64,000 nucleotides of DNA, taken from positions 107,909,105 to 107,973,104 of the forward strand of contig CM056376.1 in assembly GCA_029718625.1 (NCBI GenBank). Direction: 5' to 3'. How positions within the stretch are numbered: position 1 is the first letter of the stretch; each line of letters begins with the position of its first letter. Below the pieces are notes generated by a model. It saw only the letters and a list, made by a program, of their open reading frames with translations. It was not told where the DNA came from and made no database searches. This document shows positions 1-9,500 of this stretch, in pieces. The stretch comes from Synaphobranchus kaupii. Lineage: Eukaryota; Chordata; Actinopteri; Anguilliformes; Synaphobranchidae. Both the position numbers and the translations under genes were made by a program.

Positions 1-2055
1 AGAGCAGCAGTGTAGAGCAGTGGTCAGAGCAGCAGTGTGGAGCAGTGGTCACAGCAGCATGGTGGAGCAGTGGTCAGAGCAGCAGTTTGGTGTAGTGGTC
101 AGAGCAGCAGTGTTGAGCAGTAGTCACAGCAGCACGGTGGAGCAGTGATGAGAGCAACAGTTTGGAGCAGTGGTCAAAGCAGCAGTTTGGAGCAGTGGTC
201 AGAGCAGCAGTGTGGAGCAGTGGTCAGAGCAGCTGTGTGGAGCAGTGGTCAGAGAAGCAGTCTGGAGCAGTGGTCAGAGCAGCAGTGTGGAGCAGTGGTC
301 AGAGGAGTAGTGTGGAGCAGTGGTTTGAGCAGCAGTTTGGAGCAGTGGTCAAAAGCAGCAATTTGGAGCAGTGGTCAAAGAAGCAGTGTGGAGCAGTGGT
401 CAGAGCAGCAGTGTGGAGCAGTGGTCAAAGAAGCAGCGTGGAGCAGTGGTCAGAGCAGCAGTGTGGAGCAGTGGTCAGAGCAGCAGTGTGGAGCAGTGGT
501 CTGAGCAGCAGCGTGGAGCAGTGGTCTGAGCAGCAGTGTGAAGCAGTGGTCACAGCAGCACGGTGGAGCAGTGATGAGAGCAGCAGTTTGGAGCAGTGGT
601 CAGAGCGGCAGTGTGGAGCAGTGGTCAGAGCAGCAGTGTGGAGCAGTGGTCAGAGCAACAGTGTGGAGCAGTGGTCTGAGCAGCAGCGTGTAGTAGTGGT
701 CAGAGCAGCAGCGTGGAGCAGTAGTCAGAGCAGCAGTGTGGAGCAGTGGTCAGAGCAGCAGTTTGGAGCAGTGGTCAAAAGCAGCAGTGTGGAGCAGTGG
801 TCTGAGCAGCAGCGTGGAGTAGTGGTCAGAGCAGCAGTGTGGAGCAGTGGTCAGAGCAGCAGTGTGAAGCAGTGGTCAGAGCAGCAGTTTGGAGCAGTGG
901 TCAAAAGCAGTGTGGAGCAGTGGTTAGAGCAGCGGTGTGGAGCAGTGGTAAGAGCAGCGGTGTGTAGCAGTGGTTAGAGCAGCAGTGTGGAGCAGTGGTC
1001 AGAGCAGCACTGTGGAGCAGTGGTCAGAGCAGTGGTTAGAGCAGCAGTGTGGAGCAGTGGTTAGAGCAGCAGTGTGGAGCAGTGGTCAGAGCAGCAGTGT
1101 AGAGCAGTGGTCAGAGCAGCAGTGTGGAGCAGTGGTCACAGCAGCACGGTGGAGTAGTGGTCAGAGCGGCAGTGTGGAGCAGTGGTCAGAGCAGCAGTGT
1201 GGAGCAGTGGTCAGAGCAGCAGTGTGGAGCAGTGGTCAGAGCAGCAGTGTGGAGCAGTGGTCTGAGCAGCAGCGTGTAGTAGTGGTCAGAGCAGCAGTGT
1301 GGAGCTGTAGTCTGAGCAGCAGCGTGGAGCAGTGGTCAAAAGCAGCAGTGTGGAGCAGTGGTCAGAGCAGCAGTGTGGAACAGTGGTTAGAGCAGCGGTG
1401 TGGAGCAGTGGTCAGAGCAGCGGTGTGTAGCAGTGGTCAGAGCAGCAGTGTGGAGCAGTGGTCACAGCAGCACGGTGGAGCAGTGGTCAGAGCAGCAGTT
1501 TGGTGTAGTGGTCAGAGCAGCAGTGTTGAGCAGTAGTCACAGCAGCACGGTGGAGCAGTGATGAGAGCAGCAGTTTGGAGCAGTGGTCAAAGCAGCAGTT
1601 TGGAGCAATGGTCAGAGCAGCAGTGTGGAGCAGTGGTCAGAGAAGCAGTCTGGAGCATTGGTCAGAGCAGCAGTGTGGTGTAGTGGTCAGAGGAGTAGTG
1701 TGGAGCAGTGGTTTGAGCAGCAGTTTGGAGCAGTGGTCAAAAGCAGCAATTTGGAGCAGTGGTCAAAGAAGCAGTGTGGAGCAGTGGTCAGAGCAGCAGT
1801 GTGGAGCAGTGGTCAGACCAGCAGTGTGGAGCAGTGGTTAGAACAGCAGTGTGGAGCAGTGTTCAGAGCAACAGTGTGGAGCAGTGGTCAGAGCAGCAGT
1901 ATGGAGCAGTGGTCAGAGCAGCAGTGTGGAGCAGTGGTCAGAGCAGCAGTGTGGAGCTGTGGTCAGAGCAGCAGTGTAGAGCAGTGGTCAGAGCAGCAGT
2001 GTTGAGTAGTGAGGAGCAGTGGTCAGAGCAGTAGTGTGGAGCAGTGGTCAGTGGA
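1..2055. repeat. 25-bp minisatellite array, continues off the left edge
   Basis: The whole stretch is tandem copies of a 25-bp unit of the form AGCAGCAGTGTGG followed by AGCAGTGGTCAG, with frequent single-base variants (TTTGG for TGTGG, AAAAGC for AGAGC) and some shortened units. Because 25 is not a multiple of three, each reading frame cycles through all three phases every 75 bases. The longest readings (up to 271 codons, a 25-residue repeat rich in S, Q, E, W and V) follow from the periodicity and lack of stops, and are not genes. A variant pattern at about 111-200 recurs at about 1524-1610, an offset of 1413 bases, so the array also has a longer-period duplication. It fades into unique sequence after about 2055. 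Confidence 0.95.
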
Positions 2056-2212
2056 GCATTGATCACAGAAGTTCCTCCTGGGAACGGATTGTAATTGATT
2101 TCTTGATTATGTCATGAAGTGAATAAATTTGAGTCTGCAGGTCTTGGCATCAGTCCAGTTTGTGGATGGAATCAGTAATAGACGATGCTGCTGTACTTAT
2201 GTGTTCGGAAAC

Positions 2213-2252
<40 letters not shown>
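2213..2252. repeat. (CA)n microsatellite
   Basis: About 20 nearly uninterrupted CA dinucleotides. Short readings on both strands around it (HTHTHT, VCVCVC) come from the dinucleotide repeat. Confidence 0.95.
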
Positions 2253-2254
<2 letters not shown>

Positions 2255-2599
2255 TCCATGCAAAAGGATCATGTTTATCTGGAGGAATGCAGGCTTTTAA
2301 ATATGAAAAGTTTTTCAGGGGATTAACAGCATACTCACGCACGGTGTAACGTCGACTGCTGTCAGTCTGTGATCTCATTTCTGCCTGGAACTGATCAATT
2401 CACATATTACTGATGGACCTAGGGCATGTCTGAGCAGAACAACACTTCAGGCCCTCAGACAGTATATTTATATAGAGCCGTGAGAAGGGGATAAGCCTTT
2501 GGAATTACTTTTTTCATTACATTTATTTACATTTATTTATTTATTAACTGTTGGTTGCTGCGGAATGTACTGGGTGTGGAGTGTGCTGGCACAAACTGG

Positions 2600-2614
2600 C
2601 CAGCAGGTGGCAGT
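2600..2614 (+). promoter_or_regulatory. Candidate CTCF-binding core
   Basis: CCAGCAGGTGGCAGT matches the vertebrate CTCF core consensus CCASYAGRKGGCRS at every position. A weaker related sequence (CCCCCGGTGGTAGTG) lies at about 2875-2889. Binding depends on chromatin and flanking bases, so this is only a motif match; a match of this quality can occur by chance in 64 kb. Confidence 0.4.
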
Positions 2615-3494
2615 ATACGAGGCACAAAGCAGTGGAGCTGCACTGTGACATCACAGTTTAACATCATGTGGAGGTTGGGAGTGCAGTTGGCTGTTGGCTG
2701 GAGAGAAGTGAACAGTGAAAGTTGCTGCTTCAGATCCCAGCTGGGATTCTTTTGTCCCCCCAGGAAAGTAATCCTGCAAACCTTTATAAACCGCTAAAAT
2801 GGCTCCTCACACCAGCCTGTATTAAATACCTTTATCTTTGGTAAGTCTCTGTTAATATACACAGCCACGGTGCCCCCCGGTGGTAGTGTTAAGCAGTTCA
2901 CTGGAGAGCAGCCATTGTTTCTGCAGAGGGCAGGAGCGCTTGAAAAGTCCCCCCCACACACACACATTCAGGGGGCCCATCTCAGGCCATGAGTAGCGGC
3001 TCCATTAGCTGTGCTATGAGGGCAGGAGGAGCTGATTTGGCAGAGACCAGCTCCCCAGCTCCCATTGTATCAGGCCGGTGGGGCACTAATGGCAGGACCT
3101 GCAACAAAATTATCTTAATCTTGCAGGTTCAGAGTCCAGAAGGGCTGGAAATAATATTTTGATAGTTATCCGAGACAAAATATTGGTAGTTTGCAGACAC
3201 AGGCCGAATTGTACACTAATTTATATATAGAATGTGCATTCAATTTGTGAATTATAAACAAATTTTCTATCATATACACAAAATTGCTTAAAATGATTAA
3301 ATTATTATTAGATGACCAGTACATTACCTTTAACAATTACCAATTTGCCAATATATATATAACCTGGATATCCAACAGTGCAAATTGATGTTTAAAATGT
3401 GCCCTGCCTGGTGCAGAGTTAGGTTTAGGTTTATGACACAGGACTGATTAATGGCATGCATTGGGAGTACTGGTGGGAGAGGTGTGCAGTGCTG

Positions 3495-3712
3495 TGGATG
3501 AAAGTGCACTATAATGGTCAGGCAACTGCAATTGTAACTTGAGTGGTTGCAGGTTCAATTCCCAGGTGGGACACAATGCCATTGTACCCTTGAGCAGTGT
3601 ACTTACTCTGAACTGTAAATGTCCAGCTGTATCAATAGATTTCATGTAAAAAGGGAAGCTGCAAAAGTTTCTCTGGGTAAGAGTGTCTTCTAAACGCCTC
3701 AGTGAAAATGTA
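3495..3712 (+). mobile_element. tRNA-derived SINE with L2-type tail (diverged)
   Basis: A Pol III box-B-like element (GGTTCAATTCC) is followed by CCCAGGTGGGACAC, a segment resembling CCCTTGAGCAAGGTACTTAACC, and a tail like CTCTGGATAAGAGTGTCTGCTAAA. The same order occurs at 50758-50960, and in reverse in a fragment near 19.7 kb. The tail is of the type shared between fish SINEs and L2-clade LINEs, which supply retrotransposition enzymes in trans. The copy is old and has no clear target-site duplication. Confidence 0.7.
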
Positions 3713-3845
3713 GAGCTATACTGGGTCAATGTCAGTGTTAAAAATAATTTCTTTGACTGAGTCTGGCTGGCTGGCAGAGAAGCAGCTTTATTGTGTTTAA
3801 GGACAGGCCCCTCTGTAAGGGTGGACAGTCCCATCATTCTGTATG

Positions 3846-4103
3846 CACTGCAAAACCCAAAAATAAGACAATATTAACAAGCATTTTAATCTTATATTTA
3901 GACTTTAGAATCTTATTTATGTTACTTTTTTGCTAAATAAGACACAAACACTGCCAATGGGGTGAGATTGTCTTCCTCTTTTCAAGATCTGAAAAGTAAC
4001 TTAAAACAAGCTAATATTTTCCACTTTAGAGAAAAAATAAGATTTTAAGTCTAGTTACAAGATTAAAACACTTGTTAAGACCGACATTTTTTTGCAGTGT
4101 GCT
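3846..4103. mobile_element. MITE-like element, CACTGCAAAA ends (copy 1)
   Basis: The element begins CACTGCAAAA and ends TTTTTTGCAGTG, a short terminal inverted repeat. Its interior (AACAAGCATTTTAATC, TATATTTAGACTTTAGAATC, GCTAAATAAGACA) is nearly identical to 60166-60402, so this is a dispersed family. No transposase is encoded. The other copy is flanked by TA on both sides, which suggests a Tc1/mariner-mobilised element; this copy lacks an intact TA duplication. Confidence 0.75.
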
Positions 4104-4513
4104 CCCAGAACACAGGGAGCCTCTACATTCTGCAGCCCTGCTTGATTTCCAGCTGTCTCCTGTAGCCTGTACAGCTACAGCATCAGCTGCTTTGTGAAAT
4201 GAGCGCATTCGGACGGTCCTCTGACCGCTGGTCCCGCCCATGGGCCTCTGTAGGGCTGTGACGCTGCACACTGGTAGGTGTGGCTTCCGGGTCATTACAG
4301 TAAAGATGGATCGGTATTGATTTGCTGACCTGGACATATTGTGTCTGTCAGCATACAGGGCGGAGAGCTGACCAAAGTGTTTCCGTTGCGATTGTGTCCG
4401 GCTCTATCCATCTTCCGCCCGGATTGGGAGATGTAGTTATCCCAGCGGCCTCTCAGCTGTCACTCCCCTGCTTTCCTGTGCCTGGCCACCTTCATGAGCC
4501 CTTGAGTGTAAAT

Positions 4514-4655
4514 CACACACACACACATGCACACACGTACAGTCGCACACACAAACACGCATACAGACACAACACACGCACACACGCATACAGACACACA
4601 CATCTGTACACACACACACACGCATACAGACACACACACATGCATACAGACACAC
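4514..4655. repeat. AC-rich degenerate repeat
   Basis: Imperfect ACACAC tract with interspersed GCATACAGACAC units of about 25-30 bp. The HTH- and VCV-rich readings in several frames are artefacts of the repeat. Confidence 0.9.
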
Positions 4656-5294
4656 AGTTCTTTTTTTTTCTGAGCTCCCCTCTACATCTCTTTCTATTGA
4701 TTATTCTTTTATTGTAGTTTTAACAGGTTATAAAGCTAAACAACAATGAACAGCTATAAATAAAGTATAAATACACGGTGCCTATAAAATATAAGCTCTG
4801 GATCTGCAAAGGTCAGGCTCTCTCTCCTTCTCCCTCTCTCCTCTCCTCTCCCTCCTTACTCTTGGGTGTGTTCACGGTGATTGGAGAGCACTGGGGCCGT
4901 ATTGATCGCCACACCGCTCCCCCGATGACCCCCCGTTCGGCCCGGTCTAAGAGCTTTTTCTCAGAAAGAGGGGGGACAAGAATGACAGGTGTCCAGGAAG
5001 GAGCTCATTGGCTGTTCTGGTGAATTCAAGGTCGTGGACTTCCTGAAGGCTGGTTAAAGTTGAGAGCGCATTTTAAAGCGAGGTACCTTGAGCTGCCGCC
5101 CTAAACGTGTCTCTGTCCCCCTGTACCCTTCAGCGGCTGATTCATCAGGCTCCTCTGAGGCATTTGAACATGATGAAATAAAGCCATCGGTCTTTACGAG
5201 GTCCCTCTGCTTCATGGTCAAACAGGGAGAATATACACCATATACACCAACAGCAGAAGGAAGGAAACAGGCTCTCCAGATCTGCCCCCGCCCT

Positions 5295-5351
5295 CGGCCC
5301 TGCCTCTGAGCCTACTGCCATCCTTAACGTTGTCATCCCCTTGGGTAAAAA
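5295..5351. repeat. 57-bp sequence, exact copy at 19035-19091
   Basis: This 57-bp segment (starting CGGCCCTGCCTCTGAG, ending CCCCTTGGGTAAAAA) is identical to 19035-19091, while the flanks are unrelated. It is not low-complexity. It may be a fragment of an unrecognised dispersed element. A minus-strand frame is open through both copies, but nothing marks it as coding. Confidence 0.85.
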
Positions 5352-6012
5352 GAGCGGACGGCAGGGCTGCTGTGACACACTGTTCAGAGTGTGCATGGGC
5401 CCCACTGGCTAGTATGGAATCCAGACCACGCCAGGACCAACGGTTGCACCATAGAATGGTGTATCACTGCAGAGAGGATTTCATTACACACTAGTGTGAC
5501 CCCTTCTGGTCGAGCAGAGGCCTGCAGTCTGACTGCACACACTGCACATGAAGCGTACTCTTCCAGCTTTTACTGTGCATGATCAACAGAAGCAGCAGCC
5601 AATGTGCAGTAGCATGTGTGGCAGCGTGTGCTTCTCTCTGCCTTCCTGGATTTTCACAGGAGTTGAAAATACAATTGACCATTCCCACTTGGGGGGCGTT
5701 GTATAAAGAAATGTCTGGAAAAACAGACGTAGTCAAGTAGGTAAGGACTGAAGAAGGCTGCTTTCCGGGCCTTATATCTCAAACGAGCAAAACTATATCA
5801 CACAAACCAGGACTCAAACACATCAACACTGACCAGAGCAGTGAGAAGAGGCTGACTCCAGAGACTAATGAGCATTAAAACCTGCTTGAATGTTCAATAG
5901 GGTCGTTTGATTCGTTTTTGTATAACTTAGTTTAATGTTCAATAGGGTAGTTTGATTCTTGTTTGTATAACTTAGTTTAATGTTCAAAAGGGTTCTTTGA
6001 TTCTTGTTTGTA

Positions 6013-6549
6013 CACTGCCTGGCCAAAAAAAGGTTGCCGTTTCACCCGTCATGCATGGTGCCCACTGTACAAGCCTCTGGAGGCAGTGTTATGATCTGGG
6101 GTTGCTTCAATTAGTCAGGGCTAGGCTCAGCAACATTATGTAGCAATAAAATGAAGTCAGCTGAGTACCTGAATGTACTGAATGACCAGGTTATTCCATC
6201 AATGGGCATATTCCAGGACGACGATGCCAAGATTCATCAGGCTCAAATTGTGAAAGAGTGGTTCAGGGAGCATGAGGAATCATTTTCACACATGAATTGG
6301 CCATCAGAGTCCTGACCTTAACCCCATTGAAAGTTTTTGGGATGTACTGGAGAAGACTTTACGGAGTGGTTCGACTCTCCCGTCATCAATACAAGATCTC
6401 GGCCAAAAATTAATGCAACTCTGGACGGAAATAAATGTGACGTTGCATAAGGTTGTCGAAACAATGCCACAACGAATGCGCGCCATAATCAAAACTAAAG
6501 GCGGTCCAATGAAATATTAGCGTGCAACTTTTTTTTTGGCCAGGCAGTG
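6013..6549 (+). mobile_element. Non-autonomous Tc1-like transposon (copy 1), inside the minisatellite
   Basis: The ends are inverted repeats: CACTGCCTGGCCAAAAAAA on the left and TTTTTTTTTGGCCAGGCAGTG on the right. A TA lies immediately outside each end (6011-6012, 6550-6551), the standard Tc1/mariner target duplication. Removing the element and one TA restores a normal 45-bp unit (TTTG-TA-TAACTTAG). The interior is a decayed C-terminal part of a DDE transposase: MIWGCFN, then a segment like [20 protein letters not shown] and an FQDDDAKIH stretch, then a PLTLTPL-type remnant of the DLNPIE region. The N-terminal DNA-binding half is missing and stops interrupt the rest. It cannot encode its own transposase. 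Confidence 0.92.
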
Positions 6550-6624
6550 TATAACTTAGTTTAATGTTCAATGGGGTAGTTTGATTGTTTGTATAACCTA
6601 GTTTAATGTTCAATGGGGTAGTTT

Positions 6625-8665
6625 GGTTCTTGTTTTTTCTTACTTAGTTTAATAGGGTAGTTTGATTCTTGTTTGTATAACTTAGTTTAATGTTCAATAG
6701 GGTAGTTTGATTCTTGTTTGTATAACTTAGTTTAATGTTCAAAAGGGTAGTTTGATTCTTGTTTGTATAACTTAGTTTAATGTTCAAAAGGGTAGTTTGA
6801 TTCTTGTTTGTATAACTTAGTTTAATGTTCAATAGGGTAGTTTGATTCTTGTTTGTATAACTTAGTTTAATGTTCAATAGGGTAGTTTGATTCTTGTTTT
6901 TTACAACTTAGTTTAATGTTCAATAGGGTAGTTTGATTCTTGTTTTTTATAACTTAGTTTAATGTTCAATAGGGTAGTTTGATTCTTGTTTGTATAACTT
7001 AGTTTAATGTTCAATAGGGTAGTTTGATTCTTGTTTGTATAACTTAGTTTAATGTTCAAAAGGGTAGTTTGTTGTTTGCATAACTTAGTTTAATGTTCAA
7101 TAGGGTAGTTTGATTCTTGTTTGTATAACTTAGTTTAATGTTCAATAGGGTAGTTTGATTCTTGTTTGTATAACTTAGTTTAATGTTCAATAGGGTAGTT
7201 TGATTCTTGTTTGTATAACTTAGTTTAATGTTCAATAGGGTAGTTTGATTCTTGTTTTTTATAACTTAGTTTAATGTTCAATAGGGTACTTTGATTCTTG
7301 TTTTTTATAACTTAGTTTAATGTTCAATACGGTAGTTTGATTCTTGTTTGTATAACTTAGTTTAATGTTCAAAAGGGTAGTTTGATTCTTGTTTGTATAA
7401 CTTAGTTTAATGTTCAAAAGGGTAGTTTGATTCTTGTTTGTATAACTTAGTTTAATGTTCAAAAGGGTAGTTTGTTGTTTGTATAACTTAGTTTAATGTT
7501 CAAAAGGGTAGTTTGTTGTTTGCATAACTTAGTTTAATGTTCAATAGGGTAGTTTGATTATTGTTTGTATAACTTAGTTTAATGTTCAATAGGGTAGTTT
7601 GATTCTTGTTTGTATAACTTAGTTTAATGTTCAAAAGGGTAGTTTGGTTCTTGTTTTTTCTTACTTAGTTTAATAGGGTAGTTTGATTCTTGTTTGTATA
7701 ACTTAGTTTAATGTTCAATAGGGTAGTTTGATTCTTGTTTGTATAACTTAGTTTAATGTTCAAAAGGGTAGTTTGATTCTTGTTTGTATAACTTAGTTTA
7801 ATGTTCAAAAGGGTAGTTTGATTCTTGTTTGTATAACTTAGTTTAATGTTCAATAGGGTAGTTTGATTCTTGTTTGTATAACTTAGTTTAATGTTCAATA
7901 GGGTAGTTTGATTCTTGTTTTTTACAACTTAGTTTAATGTTCAATAGGGTAGTTTGATTCTTGTTTTTTATAACTTAGTTTAATGTTCAATAGGGTAGTT
8001 TGATTCTTGTTTGTATAACTTAGTTTAATGTTCAATAGGGTAGTTTGATTCTTGTTTGTATAACTTAGTTTAATGTTCAAAAGGGTAGTTTGTTGTTTGC
8101 ATAACTTAGTTTAATGTTCAATAGGGTAGTTTGATTCTTGTTTGTATAACTTAGTTTAATGTTCAATAGGGTAGTTTGATTCTTGTTTGTATAACTTAGT
8201 TTAATGTTCAATAGGGTAGTTTGATTCTTGTTTGTATAACTTAGTTTAATGTTCAATAGGGTAGTTTGATTCTTGTTTTTTATAACTTAGTTTAATGTTC
8301 AATAGGGTACTTTGATTCTTGTTTTTTATAACTTAGTTTAATGTTCAATACGGTAGTTTGATTCTTGTTTGTATAACTTAGTTTAATGTTCAAAAGGGTA
8401 GTTTGATTCTTGTTTGTATAACTTAGTTTAATGTTCAAAAGGGTAGTTTGATTCTTGTTTGTATAACTTAGTTTAATGTTCAAAAGGGTAGTTTGTTGTT
8501 TGTATAACTTAGTTTAATGTTCAAAAGGGTAGTTTGTTGTTTGCATAACTTAGTTTAATGTTCAATAGGGTAGTTTGATTATTGTTTGTATAACTTAGTT
8601 TAATGTTCAATAGGGTAGTTTGATTCTTGTTTGTATAACTTAGTTTAATGTTCAATAGGGTAGTT
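6625..8665. repeat. 1,021-bp tandem duplication within the 45-bp array
   Basis: Rare unit variants recur exactly 1,021 bases apart: the truncated unit with TTTTTTCTTACTTAG (about 6635 and 7656), GGGTACTTTGATTC (7284 and 8305) and CAATACGGTAG (7325 and 8346). This shows duplication of a block of about 23 units, not independent variation. Its edges are approximate. Confidence 0.9.
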
Positions 8666-9500
8666 TGATTCTTGTTTGTATAACTTAGTTTAATGTTCAA
8701 TAGGGTAGTTTGATTCTTGTTTGTATAACTTAGTTTAATGTTCAATAGGGTAGTTTGATTCTTGTTTGTATAACTTAGTTTAATGTTCAATAGGGTAGTT
8801 TGATTATTGTTTGTATAACTTAGTTTAATGTTCAATAGGGTAGTTTGATTCTTGTTTGTATAACTTAGTTTAATGTTCAATAGGGTAGTTTGATTCTTGT
8901 TTGTATAACTTAGTTTAATGTTCAATAGGGTAGTTTGATTCTTGTTTGTATAACTTAGTTTAATGTTCAATAGGGTAGTTTGATTCTTGTTTGTATAACT
9001 TAGTTTAATGTTCAATAGGGTAGTTTGATTCTTGTTTGTATAACTTAGTTTAATGTTCAATAGGGTAGTTTGATTCTTGTTTGTATAACTTAGTTTAATG
9101 TTCAATAGGGTAGTTTGATTATTGTTTGTATAACTTAGTTTAATGTTCAATAGGGTAGTTTGATTCTTGTTTGTATAACTTAGTTTAATGTTCAATAGGG
9201 TAGTTTGATTCTTGTTTGTATAACTTAGTTTAATGTTCAATAGGGTAGTTTGATTCTTGTTTGTATAACTTAGTTTAATGTTCAATAGGGTAGTTTGATT
9301 CTTGTTTGTATAACTTAGTTTAATGTTCAATAGGGTAGTTTGATTATTGTTTGTATAACTTAGTTTAATGTTCAATAGGGTAGTTTGATTCTTGTTTGTA
9401 TAACTTAGTTTAATGTTCAATAGGGTAGTTTGATTCTTGTTTGTATAACTTAGTTTAATGTTCAATAGGGTAGTTTGATTCTTGTTTGTATAACTTAGTT
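8579..9500. repeat. 540-bp (12-unit) repeat within the array
   Basis: The GATTATTG unit variant occurs near 8579, 8804, 9119 and 9344, spacings of 5, 7 and 5 units. A 12-unit block of 540 bp is therefore present about twice. This is the most homogeneous part of the array and contains the longest uninterrupted minus-strand frame. Confidence 0.8.

Larger units (their letters stand above)
2056..5884. other. Gene-free stretch with dispersed repeats, probably poln intron
   Basis: No exon could be supported on either strand. The stretch holds a (CA)n tract, a CTCF-like motif, a SINE, a MITE-like element and an AC-rich tract, annotated separately, plus a 57-bp sequence that recurs near 19 kb. The rest shows no recognisable coding or regulatory structure. 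If the exon preceding 23352 lies left of the window, this is intronic; that is inferred only from failing to find that exon here. Confidence 0.6.

Noticed and set aside
162..977. Repeat protein encoded by the 25-bp array
   Set aside because: Overlapping frames are equally open and the repeat itself explains them.
3495..3712. Functional tRNA gene
   Set aside because: Only Pol III box-like sequences are present; no cloverleaf is formed and a SINE body and tail follow.
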